A DNA stretch of 47,344 bases from Candidatus Methanophagaceae archaeon (GCA_003194435.1 PQXC01000014.1:1-47344), one strand, 5' to 3'; numbered from the stretch's first letter, positions 23,366 through 32,052 are shown. The notes: a model not told the origin generated them from the letters alone. Numbers and translations: made by a program.

Positions 23366-24316
23366 CTACCCACCGCCCGTACCCAGACGCCCTGCCAGCG
23401 CTTCCGCTTCCGTCTGTGCCTTCCTCATCAAATACGGTATCGTCTCCCGGCTGTATATACAGGCGTTCAAACCGAGATTCATCGCCGCTACATGTGCCTT
23501 CTGAAGTAGCGGTCTTATCGTTTGTGGTGTCGGATACGCGATATGAAATGCAAGAGCCTGTGATTTTATACTCGCTTCTATCAACAAATCGCATATAGTG
23601 AAGCTGGTGGGATACACATACTTCAGGTTCGTGGCGAGTGATATAGCCCTCTTTGCCGCTTCACATAGCTCTGATATATATTCAGATGGCTCTTTGCGGA
23701 GTACTTCTGGCTTGAAGAGCACCCCCGAGTCACGCTCATAGACCGCAGCCAGATCAAGTCCTTCCTTTACCGGATAGACTCCGAGCTTGGCTAATATCTC
23801 TGCTACCTCCGGTGTTACGCGCTCACCCTCCTTCACCACTACCGTCCTCTTCTTTATCTCTACCTTACCGCCCGCTATACCTGCGGGTATGCCGAGGTTC
23901 TGTAATTCACCGACCACCGGTCCTGGCTTGAGCTCCGTGGGTCCCGCCTCGAGCACTATATCATGCGGTGCAACCGCACCTGCTTTTATAGGCGCCGGTA
24001 TCTTACTCGCTTCTGTCAGTCGGTAGAGCTCAAAAGCCCCGAGATTCGTGAATATCAGCGCCATCTGGTCATCTATGTAATCAACCATCTCCTCCATACC
24101 GCTATCCCTGAACGATAAGGCAATCAGGCTATTCTTGGAGACACGCAATCGGGCATTATCACGCAATTCTCGCCTCAGCCGCTGAAGCTGACGGGCTCCT
24201 ATTCCTCTCACCTTCGCTATACCCACCGTCTTATACGACCTGATAAGGTCTGCTATAAGCGCTATCTGCTCCTTCCTCCATGCCTTTCCCCGCTTTATCT
24301 TTAATCGCCTTCCCAT
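23366..24316 (-). CDS. rpl10: Ribosomal protein uL10 (archaeal P0), without acidic tail
   Basis: A 316-residue stalk-base protein of the large subunit. The N-terminal rRNA-binding domain is clear (KQLRRLR-like ARQLQRLRRELRDNARLRVS, KNSLIALSF), as is the archaeal insertion domain (GPTELKPGPVVGELQNLGIP) and the C-terminal spine helices that bind L12 dimers. Archaeal homologues are about 335-350 residues and end in a Glu-rich hinge plus a GLGALFG-type tip, shared with L12, that contacts translation factors. Here the protein stops after EALAGRLGTGGG and no such tail follows in any frame up to 23278. It is third in the operon L11-L1-L10, starting 7 bases after L1. L12 is not next to it. Confidence 0.93.
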   Translation of the reverse strand: MGRRLKIKRGKAWRKEQIALIADLIRSYKTVGIAKVRGIGARQLQRLRRELRDNARLRVSKNSLIALSFRDSGMEEMVDYIDDQMALIFTNLGAFELYRLTEASKIPAPIKAGAVAPHDIVLEAGPTELKPGPVVGELQNLGIPAGIAGGKVEIKKRTVVVKEGERVTPEVAEILAKLGVYPVKEGLDLAAVYERDSGVLFKPEVLRKEPSEYISELCEAAKRAISLATNLKYVYPTSFTICDLLIEASIKSQALAFHIAYPTPQTIRPLLQKAHVAAMNLGLNACIYSRETIPYLMRKAQTEAEALAGRLGTGGG

Positions 24317-24323
24317 CTCACAC

Positions 24324-24947
24324 TCACACCACCCTCACTGCGTGCCCCATCGTAGTCTTCATGTAAATGGAAGCGATGTTCTGCCAGCCACGTTCCAGAT
24401 GCGACTCAACCGCTTTTATCACTGCCGCTGCGTTCTCTGCAATGGCTCTTACGTCCATGCCCTTACGTCCTATACTCACCCAGATTGTAGCGGTCTTGGA
24501 TTTTATATTCACGGTTCGCCGCAATCTCATCAGTATCTGCGTTGGGTCAACCCCCGGAGGTATCGGAGTGGGCATCTTACCTCTCGGTCCAAGAATGGTT
24601 CCAAGACTCCTCCCTATCTGAGCCATCAGAGACGCATCAGCAGCGAAGACATCATACTTCTTCACCAGCATCCTCGCTTTCTTCTTATCCATTCGCTTCA
24701 GTTCCGCGGGGTCTATCACCTCCGCACCTGCTTCTCTCGCCTTTAATGCTATCTCACCAGATGCAAACACACCTATCTTCGGCTCACGGAAACTATTCGG
24801 TAAGGTAACATCAAGGTTTAACCTGTTCTTCGGCTGTTTCAAATCCACATTCTTTAGATTTATGCACAGGTCTACACTCTCTACGAATCCTCGCTCCTTC
24901 GAGCTAAGTGCCTGTTCCACTGCCCCCATTATCTCTTCTGCTTCCAT
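24324..24947 (-). CDS. rpl1: Ribosomal protein uL1
   Basis: A 207-residue archaeal L1, which binds 23S rRNA at the E-site stalk and in archaea can also bind its own mRNA. Conserved parts: LPNSFREPKIGVFASG, FAADASLMAQIGRSLGTILG, GPRGKMPTPIPPG and the C-terminal TATIWVSIGRKGMDVRAIAE. The length is normal and the gene is intact. ATG lies 1 base after the L11 stop codon, so translation is coupled. A normal L1 flanked by atypical L11 and L10 makes an assembly error in this operon less likely. Confidence 0.94.
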   Translation of the reverse strand: MEAEEIMGAVEQALSSKERGFVESVDLCINLKNVDLKQPKNRLNLDVTLPNSFREPKIGVFASGEIALKAREAGAEVIDPAELKRMDKKKARMLVKKYDVFAADASLMAQIGRSLGTILGPRGKMPTPIPPGVDPTQILMRLRRTVNIKSKTATIWVSIGRKGMDVRAIAENAAAVIKAVESHLERGWQNIASIYMKTTMGHAVRVV

Positions 24948-24948
24948 C

Positions 24949-25236
24949 TTACTTTTCTATCACCCCGTCATATTTGCCTGCTTCTATATCCTTCATTATC
25001 TCCTTCGCATCCTTTCCCTCCACCTTCACTCGCATTGAGACGCAGGTGCCTATCACCTCCTTGACAGCGCCCTTCAATGTCTTCGCTAACATCTCACCAC
25101 GCTTCTTATTCGCTATCTCTTTTATACGCTCGATGGATATATCACCTATGTAATCGGTTGTTGAGTCTGTCTTCGCCTTCTCTATCCCCAATGCCTCCTT
25201 TATCAGTGCCGCGGTCGTTGGTGTATCTGTACCCAT
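24949..25236 (-). CDS. rpl11: Ribosomal protein uL11, C-terminal domain only
   Basis: A 95-residue protein equal to the C-terminal part of L11 (normally about 160 residues in archaea). It starts at MGTDTPTTAALIKEALGIEK, which corresponds to roughly residue 66 of the family, and covers the whole rRNA-binding domain through ISIERIKEIANKKRGEMLAK and IGTCVSM. The N-terminal domain, marked by GPPLGPALG and contacting EF-2 and the stalk, is absent, and no trace of it is found in any frame of 25237-25458. A TATA element lies only about 30-45 bases before this ATG, so the message itself begins near here. First gene of the L11-L1-L10 operon. It may be a truncated functional form, or a full copy may exist elsewhere. 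Confidence 0.88.
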   Translation of the reverse strand: MGTDTPTTAALIKEALGIEKAKTDSTTDYIGDISIERIKEIANKKRGEMLAKTLKGAVKEVIGTCVSMRVKVEGKDAKEIMKDIEAGKYDGVIEK

Positions 25237-25262
25237 TGCTCTTCTACTTATTCTCTTCTTTT

Positions 25263-25283
25263 CCTTTATATATTTATATTCTT
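25263..25283 (-). promoter_or_regulatory. TATA region of the L11-L1-L10 operon
   Basis: Minus-strand AATATAAATATATAAAGG, about 30-45 bases before the truncated L11 start. Initiation about 25 bases downstream would fall within about 15 bases of ATG 25236. The remainder of 25284-25458 contains no convincing gene; a basic 38-codon frame on the plus strand is treated under rejected items. Confidence 0.5.
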
Positions 25284-25458
25284 CTCCTGGTTGAAGGCGG
25301 ATTTAGTGAAAGGTAAAATGGTAAAAATCCGAAGGTTACACTACCGAAGATGCGAGCGGAGGAGGGGAAAAAGGAGTCCAAAAGGAGTAAAGAGACGGTT
25401 GAGTGGTCATTCGGAAATATTAAGCATAATCTAACTAATACTACGGATTGTTATCTTC

Positions 25459-26451
25459 TCAGAAATGTTGATAGCCCTTTATAGCTATCACTTCCCTGCT
25501 TGTGCCTTCTCTGAAGTATATCCCCGCCTCCTGTGGCATTACCCTGCCTATGATACTCATATCCACCTCTTTCCGCAGCCGCTTCAGTTCCGATTCGCTG
25601 ATTCCGGCATCGAGCGTAAAGAGCAGTTCATAGTCGCCACCATAATAGATGGCAAGTTCTAACGGGACTTCAGCACTTGATACGGGCACTTCCTCCTTAT
25701 ATAACTCGAACCCCACATGACTACGTCGCCCCAGTTCCGCAAGTGAAAGTGCAAGTCCATCACTTATATCAATCATGGAAGTGACCATACCGGACTCAGC
25801 GAGGATTATTCCCTCATTTACACGCGGTATAGGCTGAAACAGAGCTCGTTTCGCGGCTGCCTCGACATCATCTGAAAATTTCATACCCTCTTCTATTATC
25901 TTCAAGCCCACCGCGGCATTTCCTAAGCGCCCTGTCACACCGAGGAGGTCGCCAACCTTAGCAGTGGACCTCTTCACCGGTTTGTTCACAAATCCAAAGC
26001 ACGTGCCCGTCAGGATAAGCTCTTTGCTCCTTGTTACATCACCACCAACCACAACAACATTGTATGCGGATGCACATGTCTCTATACCTGCCATAAGCGC
26101 ATCTAAAAAATCCGTATCTGTATGCTCGGGAATGCCCATTGCGATAACGAACGCAAACGGGTGAGCGCCCATCGCCGCTATGTCGCTCAGGTTCACAGCA
26201 ACCGCACTCCAGCCCATCTGGAATGGTGAGATGCCGCTTGGGAAATGTGTGGAACTCTGGACTGTGTCGGTGGTAACAACGAGGTAGCGGTAGCCTGCAC
26301 TTGCGCTCTCAAGGTCTATAACCGCGCAGTCATCTTCTCCCGCACCCACTGTTACAGCTTCACTGCTCACTTTAAATCGCCTGGTTATTCGTTCTATCAA
26401 TCCCGTTTCGCCAAGTTCTTCTATAAAATGCCTGTTATGACTGTTTCGCAT
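25459..26451 (-). CDS. thiL: Thiamine-monophosphate kinase
   Basis: A 330-residue ThiL of the PurM/AIR-synthase fold, phosphorylating thiamine phosphate to thiamine diphosphate. Motifs: GAGEDDCAVID (metal), VVTTDTVQSSTHFP, NLSDIAAMGAHP, VVVGGDVTRS, MIDISDGLALSL and YYGGDYELLFT. ATG 26451 (MRNSHNRHFIEELGETG) was chosen because the family begins just before ELGE; the open frame extends 44 codons upstream through AT-rich promoter sequence. It diverges from a thiamine-binding MTH1187-type gene across 62 bases, giving a thiamine-related pair. Confidence 0.93.
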   Translation of the reverse strand: MRNSHNRHFIEELGETGLIERITRRFKVSSEAVTVGAGEDDCAVIDLESASAGYRYLVVTTDTVQSSTHFPSGISPFQMGWSAVAVNLSDIAAMGAHPFAFVIAMGIPEHTDTDFLDALMAGIETCASAYNVVVVGGDVTRSKELILTGTCFGFVNKPVKRSTAKVGDLLGVTGRLGNAAVGLKIIEEGMKFSDDVEAAAKRALFQPIPRVNEGIILAESGMVTSMIDISDGLALSLAELGRRSHVGFELYKEEVPVSSAEVPLELAIYYGGDYELLFTLDAGISESELKRLRKEVDMSIIGRVMPQEAGIYFREGTSREVIAIKGYQHF

Positions 26452-26513
26452 AATATAAAATATAATAAAAAGAAAGCGATAAAAAGAGGGATAAAATAGA
26501 GAATAGAGACGAG

Positions 26514-26819
26514 ATGATAATAGCAGAAATTGCGGTCGTCCCGATAGGAACAAAGACGCCGAGCGTAAGTAAATACGTATCAAAAGCAGTAGCCGAATTG
26601 AAAAGGCTGGGATTGAGACCCGAACTCACCGCTATGGGCACGATATTTGAAGCAGAAGAGATGTCCGTAGTCTTAAAGGCATTTGAAGCGGTGCATGAAT
26701 CGGTTTTCGAGCAAGGTGCAGAAAGGGTCGTTACAACCCTGAAGATAGATGAGAGGAGAGATAAAGAGGGGACAATAAAACAGAAGCTACAATCAGTCGC
26801 TCAGTCCAGAAATCGGTAA
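26514..26819 (+). CDS. MTH1187/YkoF-family thiamine-binding protein (UPF0045)
   Basis: A 101-residue ferredoxin-fold protein of the DUF77/UPF0045 family: IIAEIAVVPIGTKTPSVSKY, LRPELTAMGTIFEAE, AFEAVHESVFEQGAERVVTT and LKIDERRDKEGT. Structures of relatives bind thiamine or hydroxymethylpyrimidine compounds at the dimer interface. The divergent neighbour is thiL, so a role in thiamine transport, sensing or salvage is reasonable. It ends 17 bases from the end of carB, convergent with it. Complete at the usual length. Confidence 0.88.
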   Translation: MIIAEIAVVPIGTKTPSVSKYVSKAVAELKRLGLRPELTAMGTIFEAEEMSVVLKAFEAVHESVFEQGAERVVTTLKIDERRDKEGTIKQKLQSVAQSRNR

Positions 26820-26836
26820 ATCTTTGACTTATTGGC

Positions 26837-29800
26837 TTATTCTTCAGGTATCCCGAAATACCCATTTATTGACTTCGCTTCAAGTCCGCATCCACTCTTC
26901 TTCATACCCAGTATAGCGGATGCAGCCGCCTTCGCCGCCTCCTTCGTTGTTATGTATGGCACATTGAGGTCAATGCAAGCCCTTCTTATAAGATATCCAT
27001 CCCTGTACGACTGCCTGTCCGTGATTGTGTTTATCACCAGCTTTATCTTGCCCGTGCGCATCAGCTCTATCACGTTTGGCGAGCCCTCGTGCAGCTTCTT
27101 CAACTCCTTTACAGCGAGCCCCCGCCGCCTGAGATAGGTAGCGGTGCCTTCAGTAGCAACAATCGCCAGTCCCGCCTCCCTCAATTTCCGCACCACTTCC
27201 ACTATCTCTTCCTTGTCCTCATCGCGGACGGAGATGAATATCATAGCGTTGGAATCCAGTGGCAATGGGTTCCCTGCCGCAAGTTCCGCCTTGAAGAACG
27301 CTCTATCAAACCCATTATCTATACCCATCACTTCACCTGTGCTCTTCATCTCCGGTCGTAAAACGGTATCAACACCCCTCAGTTTCATGAACGGCAATAC
27401 CACCTCCTTCACTGCTACATGCCTCAGCGCCGGCTCTTGCTCCTTGACGCCTATATCACGCAGTTTATAGCCCAGCATCACCTTAGCGGCGAGTTTCGCA
27501 AGTGGTATCCCCGTCGCCTTCGCCACATACGGAATCGTCCTGCTCGCTCGTGGATTCACCTCCAGTACATAAACTGTGCCGTCCTTAGCTGCCATCTGGA
27601 TATTAATCAGCCCTTTAATCCGTAAATTGAGCGCTATTCGCCGCATGTAATCCCGAACTTGCTCTATGACCTCCTCTGATAACGACTGTGGCGGTATAAC
27701 ACATGCAGAATCGCCGGAATGGATGCCCGCTTCCTCTATGTGCTCCATTATCGCTCCTATCAGTACCTCCTCGCCATCGCATACCGCATCCACATCTATC
27801 TCTGTGGCTTTCTCCAGGAATTTGTCTATCAGCACTGGCTTATCCCTTGATACACGAACCGCCTCCCTCATGTAGCGCTCCAGCTCCTCATCGTCATGCA
27901 CTATCTCCATTGCTCTGCCGCCGAGCACATAAGAGGGACGAACAAGCACCGGGAAACCAATTCGCGATGCCACACTCTTCGCTTCCTCCACTGAACTCGC
28001 ATAGCCACTATCAGGCTGTGGAATACCGAGCCGAAGCAGGAACTTGCTGAATCGCTCTCTGTCCTCCGCCATATCTATATTCTCAGTCTCGGTGCCGAGA
28101 ATTCGCGTCTTCATCTTCAGCCGCTCAAGTTCCGCTTTCAAAGGAACTGCGAGATTGACCGATGTCTGACCCCCAAACTGCACCATCACACCGTCATACT
28201 TCTCCTTCTCTATAACATTCATCACGTCTTCAAGCGTGAGGGGCTCAAAAAAGAGCCTGTCTGAGGTGTCATAGTCCGTGGACACGGTCTCAGGGTTGTT
28301 ATTTATTATGTGCGCTTCTATCCCCTCTTCCTTCAACGCCTTTACCGCATGCACAGTGCAATAATCAAACTCGATACCCTGCCCTATCCTGATAGGACCG
28401 GCACCGATAATCAATACCTTCCTCGTGGTTAAGGGTTTCAATTCACACTCGGTCTCATAAGTGGAGTAGAAATAGGGCGTCTTTGCTTCAAACTCAGCTG
28501 CACATGTGTCCACCATCTTATACGTCGGGATGATTCCTTTTGATACTCTCAGGTCGTGTATCGCTTCACGCGTTCGCCCTGTTAACTCCCCTATTCGCGC
28601 ATCGGTGAACCCCATCCTCTTCGCTTCTCGCAATAGCCCTTCGGTGAGTTCCCCTTCACTGTTCCGTAACTTCAATTCCATCTGCACTATCTTCGCTATC
28701 TTATGTATGAAGAACGGGTCTATACCGCTCAGTCTCGCTATCTCCTCTATACTGATGCCCCTCCTCAATGCTTCATATATAACAAATATCCGCTCATCTG
28801 TTGCTGTTTCCAATACCCGCTTCAGCTCAGACTCGCTCCAGCTTTCATAACCCGCACCTAAGTCCTTATCTATATCTAAGGAACGAATAGCCTTCTGTAA
28901 CGCCTCCTCAAATGTGCGCCCTATCGCCATCACCTCGCCTGTGCTCTTCATCGAGGTCGTCAGTCTCCTGTCGGCATCCGGGAATTTGTCAAATGGCCAT
29001 CTCGGTATCTTCACCACCACATAATCTATTGCGGGCTCGAAACTCGCCGGTGTCTCCTTCGTCACATCGTTCCTTATCTCATCCAGATGTAGCCCGATAG
29101 CTATCTTCGCCGCTACGCGCGCTATTGGATACCCCGTTGCCTTTGACGCCAGTGCTGAACTCCGCGATACACGTGGATTCACCTCTATCACCCTGTATTC
29201 ACCATCCTTCAATGCAAACTGGATATTACACCCGCCTTCTACTCTCAATGCTCTTATTATCTTTATCGCCGCGGCACGCAACATCTGGTGCTCCTCATCG
29301 CTCAACGTCTGTGAGGGCGTTACCACGATTGATTCGCCGGTATGAATCCCCATCGGGTCTATGTTCTCCATGTTGCATACCGTGATACAGGTATCCTTTG
29401 CATCACGAATCACCTCATACTCTATCTCCTTCCACCCAAGCACGCTCTCCTCTACCAGAACCTGATGTATCCGCGACATCTGCAACCCATAAGCGACCTG
29501 CGCTCTCAACTCCTCCATACTCCGGGCTATCCCCCCTCCTGTGCCACCGAGTGTGTAGGAAGGACGGATGATGAGCGGTAAACTCAACCTTGAAGCGGCT
29601 TCCTCCGCCTCTTCTACCGATGTTACCGTTACACCCCTCGGTATCGGCTCATTTATGCGCTCCATCGTCTGTTTGAACCTTTCACGCTCTTCTGCGTTAT
29701 ATATGGCTTCTAAGGGCGTACCAAGCACTTTCACACCATAATCGGAGAGAACACCACGCTCTGCCAGTTCCGTCGTCAGGTTCAGTGCGGTCTGCCCACC

Positions 29801-30070
29801 CAAACCGGCTAATATGCCATCCGGGCGCTCCTTCTCCACTATCTTCGCTACTATATCCGCCACCAGCGGCTCGATGTATATGACATCTGCCATCTCGAAA
29901 TCGGTCATTATCGTTGCTGGATTGGAATTCACAAGCACTACATGCACACCCTCCTCCCTTAACGCCCGACACGCCTGCGACCCCGAGAAATCGAACTCGG
30001 CTGCCTGCCCTATCTGTATGGGACCTGAACCTATTACCAGCACCTTCCTGATGTCTTCCGCTTTTGGCAC
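26837..30070 (-). CDS. carB: Carbamoyl-phosphate synthase large subunit
   Basis: A 1077-residue enzyme of full length, making carbamoyl phosphate for pyrimidines and arginine. It has two homologous halves, each with a pre-ATP-grasp and an ATP-grasp domain: half one opens VLVIGSGPIQIGQAAEFD and has TLGGTGGGIA; half two opens VLIIGAGPIRIGQGIEFDY and has PSYVLGGRAMEIV. A C-terminal methylglyoxal-synthase-like allosteric domain (about 940-1077) contains IVATEGTATYLRRRG and VINTITD. The glutaminase subunit gene carA, often adjacent, is not in the window. A small membrane-protein gene lies just upstream (23 bases). Confidence 0.97.
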   Translation of the reverse strand: MPKAEDIRKVLVIGSGPIQIGQAAEFDFSGSQACRALREEGVHVVLVNSNPATIMTDFEMADVIYIEPLVADIVAKIVEKERPDGILAGLGGQTALNLTTELAERGVLSDYGVKVLGTPLEAIYNAEERERFKQTMERINEPIPRGVTVTSVEEAEEAASRLSLPLIIRPSYTLGGTGGGIARSMEELRAQVAYGLQMSRIHQVLVEESVLGWKEIEYEVIRDAKDTCITVCNMENIDPMGIHTGESIVVTPSQTLSDEEHQMLRAAAIKIIRALRVEGGCNIQFALKDGEYRVIEVNPRVSRSSALASKATGYPIARVAAKIAIGLHLDEIRNDVTKETPASFEPAIDYVVVKIPRWPFDKFPDADRRLTTSMKSTGEVMAIGRTFEEALQKAIRSLDIDKDLGAGYESWSESELKRVLETATDERIFVIYEALRRGISIEEIARLSGIDPFFIHKIAKIVQMELKLRNSEGELTEGLLREAKRMGFTDARIGELTGRTREAIHDLRVSKGIIPTYKMVDTCAAEFEAKTPYFYSTYETECELKPLTTRKVLIIGAGPIRIGQGIEFDYCTVHAVKALKEEGIEAHIINNNPETVSTDYDTSDRLFFEPLTLEDVMNVIEKEKYDGVMVQFGGQTSVNLAVPLKAELERLKMKTRILGTETENIDMAEDRERFSKFLLRLGIPQPDSGYASSVEEAKSVASRIGFPVLVRPSYVLGGRAMEIVHDDEELERYMREAVRVSRDKPVLIDKFLEKATEIDVDAVCDGEEVLIGAIMEHIEEAGIHSGDSACVIPPQSLSEEVIEQVRDYMRRIALNLRIKGLINIQMAAKDGTVYVLEVNPRASRTIPYVAKATGIPLAKLAAKVMLGYKLRDIGVKEQEPALRHVAVKEVVLPFMKLRGVDTVLRPEMKSTGEVMGIDNGFDRAFFKAELAAGNPLPLDSNAMIFISVRDEDKEEIVEVVRKLREAGLAIVATEGTATYLRRRGLAVKELKKLHEGSPNVIELMRTGKIKLVINTITDRQSYRDGYLIRRACIDLNVPYITTKEAAKAAASAILGMKKSGCGLEAKSINGYFGIPEE

Positions 30071-30093
30071 TTCCCTTACCTCACTCTATGACG

Positions 30094-30492
30094 TTACGTG
30101 GATTTAAGCATATATTCCCTCAGACTGAGAAGTACCATACTGATAATCATACAAAGAGCCAGTGTGGAGATAATTATATTGAGTTCGGGGATTTTGCCTT
30201 CTATTGTCAGTATCAATCCCCCGATGACCGCGATCAGGGCAAAAGTAGCGCAAATAGCAAGGAAGAAGCCTCTGAAGAGTGATTCCAGGACCGCTCCCCC
30301 ATCTCTCGATTTGTAGTACACTGTGCAGATGACAAAGGAAACAGCGAATATCAGCAATGTGAATGGCAATGGAACAGGATTTCCTCGTTGCGCAAGGAAA
30401 ACCAAGCCAAGTGCTATGTAAAGCATCAGAAACGCGAGTGCCAGTGATAAAGCCACTCCATTCAGGTATCTCCTATACTCCCACTTCATCAT
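30094..30492 (-). CDS. Membrane protein, four helices, unknown
   Basis: A 132-residue hydrophobic protein: helices at about 12-33, 42-60, 73-96 and 103-123, with short loops. The second loop holds YYKSRDGGAVLES. The N-terminus is basic (MMKWEYRRY) and so inside by the positive-inside rule. No motif is recognised. It lies directly upstream of carB on the same strand and may share its transcript, without any evident functional link. It diverges from cdhE. Confidence 0.65.
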   Translation of the reverse strand: MMKWEYRRYLNGVALSLALAFLMLYIALGLVFLAQRGNPVPLPFTLLIFAVSFVICTVYYKSRDGGAVLESLFRGFFLAICATFALIAVIGGLILTIEGKIPELNIIISTLALCMIISMVLLSLREYMLKST

Positions 30493-30529
30493 TAACCACT
30501 AAATTTGAATTTGACCCTGGTAGCATTGG

Positions 30530-30550
30530 GAAACGGAAATATTTATTATA
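30530..30550 (+). promoter_or_regulatory. BRE/TATA promoter of cdhE
   Basis: ACGGAAATATTTATTATA shows a purine-rich BRE (CGGAAA) followed by a TATA box, about 60-75 bases before ATG 30608. A leader of about 35-45 bases with GAGAGAG before the start would result. Confidence 0.5.
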
Positions 30551-30607
30551 GAAGTATGAATCTATCAATAAATACCAGTCTCACTAAGTAAAGGTAGGCA
30601 GAGAGAG

Positions 30608-32014
30608 ATGAAATTGAGTAGTCCGATGGATGTGTGGAAGTATCTACCGGGAACAAACTGCAGGGAATGCGGCGAGAAGACATGCTTAGCCTTTGCATCT
30701 CTTCTTCTGGATCGAAAGAGGGATTTGAGTGAGTGTCCACCCCTGTCTGAGCCGAAATATGCAGCTAAGGCTAAGAAATTGGCGGAATTGCTGGCGCCTG
30801 AGGTGCGTGAAGTTATTATAGGGGTGGGAGAGAATGCGATTAGAATAGGTGGCGAGGACGTCTTACATCGGCATGAACTCACATTCTTCAATCGAACTGC
30901 GCTTGTCTACGATGTCTGGGACACGATGCCTGAAGAGGAATTGAGAGCGCGGGTGAGGGCGATAACAGAATGGAAGAAGTTCTATGTCGGTGAATTTCTT
31001 AGATTGGATGGTATCGCCATTCGCTCAGTCTCATCTAATGTCGAGCAATATAAAGCGTGTGTAAGGTGCGTATCAGAAGAGACCGATTTACCGCTTGTGC
31101 TCTGTTCATTTGAGCCTGAGGTGGTGGAAGAGGGTTTGAAGGAAGTCCCTGACAGGAATCCATTAGTGTATGCTGCGAATGAGACGAACTGGAGCGAAAT
31201 GCTGCGAATAGCAAGGCATTATAAGGTGCCTGTTACGCTACACTCCACTAATCTCGATATGCTGACCCGAATGGCATTGACTTTCGCCCGTGAGGGTATA
31301 AATGATATAGTGTTAGACCCTGGCACATATCCAACGGGTAAGGGGCTTGCGGATACCTTTGAACGGTTCATAAAGCTGAGACGCGCGGGTATAGAAGAGG
31401 GTAACAGAGGGGTTGCCTATCCACTGCTCGCCGTGCCAATGACTGCGTGGATGGTACACGATGATGCACTGTATGCATCTTATTGGGAAGCAATGATTGC
31501 CTGTATATTCATCATAAAATACGCTGATATAATGATTATGCACTCGATAGAACCGCACGCATTGATAACCGAGCGGACACTGGCTGCCAATATATACACA
31601 GATCCAAGGCGTCCGGTGAGTGTGGAGCCAGGGCTGAGGGAGATAGGGAATCCAGGTCCGGAATCGCCACTGTTCGTCACTACCAATTTCGCATTGACTT
31701 ATTACACTGTGGAGAGCGATCTGTCATCAAATAAAATAGACTCCTATCTGATGGTTGTGGACACGGAAGGTATAGGTGTGGAATCCGCAGTTGCGGGTGG
31801 GCAATTCACAGCGGAGACGATAAAAGAGACGTTAGAGGCGCATGAAGTAGAGAAAAAGGTCAAGCACAAGACAATGGTATTGCCAGGACTTGCAGCCCGG
31901 CTATCAGGTGAGACAGAGGATATCACTGGTTGGACTGTGCTCGTGGGACCGAGGGACAGTGGCAGGATTCCTGGCTGGATGGATAAGAATTGGCCACCGA
32001 AAACTTCTTCTTAA
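30608..32014 (+). CDS. cdhE: Acetyl-CoA decarbonylase/synthase gamma subunit (corrinoid Fe-S protein, large subunit)
   Basis: The 468-residue methyl carrier of the Wood-Ljungdahl carbonyl branch. With the delta subunit it passes the methyl group from tetrahydrosarcinapterin/H4MPT to the acetyl-CoA synthase site. The N-terminal 4Fe-4S motif is Cys18-x2-Cys21-x4-Cys26-x16-Cys43 (GTNCRECGEKTC ... SEC). The TIM-barrel middle has HELTFFNRTA and DPGTYPTGKGL; the corrinoid-binding C-terminal part ends VLVGPRDSGRIPGW. Full length and intact. In methanogens cdhE normally sits with cdhABCD; here it stands alone with its own promoter, flanked by carB-side genes and a tRNA, so the rest of the complex must be encoded elsewhere. 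Confidence 0.95.
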   Translation: MKLSSPMDVWKYLPGTNCRECGEKTCLAFASLLLDRKRDLSECPPLSEPKYAAKAKKLAELLAPEVREVIIGVGENAIRIGGEDVLHRHELTFFNRTALVYDVWDTMPEEELRARVRAITEWKKFYVGEFLRLDGIAIRSVSSNVEQYKACVRCVSEETDLPLVLCSFEPEVVEEGLKEVPDRNPLVYAANETNWSEMLRIARHYKVPVTLHSTNLDMLTRMALTFAREGINDIVLDPGTYPTGKGLADTFERFIKLRRAGIEEGNRGVAYPLLAVPMTAWMVHDDALYASYWEAMIACIFIIKYADIMIMHSIEPHALITERTLAANIYTDPRRPVSVEPGLREIGNPGPESPLFVTTNFALTYYTVESDLSSNKIDSYLMVVDTEGIGVESAVAGGQFTAETIKETLEAHEVEKKVKHKTMVLPGLAARLSGETEDITGWTVLVGPRDSGRIPGWMDKNWPPKTSS

Positions 32015-32025
32015 CGCTTCAACTT

Positions 32026-32051
32026 CAAACTTTCTTTTGAAAGGAAGTTTG
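32026..32051. terminator. Perfect inverted repeat between cdhE and tRNA-Pro
   Basis: CAAACTTTCTTT and AAAGGAAGTTTG form an 11-12 bp stem with one G-T pair and a very short loop. It lies 12 bases after the cdhE stop and 2 bases after the 3' end of the oppositely transcribed tRNA, so it could end or protect both transcripts. No long T-run follows on either side, so termination is a likely but unproven role. Confidence 0.55.
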
Positions 32052-32052
32052 A

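Noticed and set aside
25318-25434. A 38-codon, very basic plus-strand frame (MVKIRRLHYRRCERRRGKRS start) between the L11 and thiL genes
   Set aside because: It has a possible purine-rich site before its ATG, but it is short, is made of Arg/Lys codons that arise easily from purine-rich DNA, lacks a recognised motif and lies next to the L11 promoter. Not enough to call a gene.
32026-32051. Inverted repeat as transposon end or integration site at the tRNA
   Set aside because: It occurs once, no integrase or tRNA 3' duplication is nearby, and its position between two convergent transcripts fits an end-of-transcript structure better.
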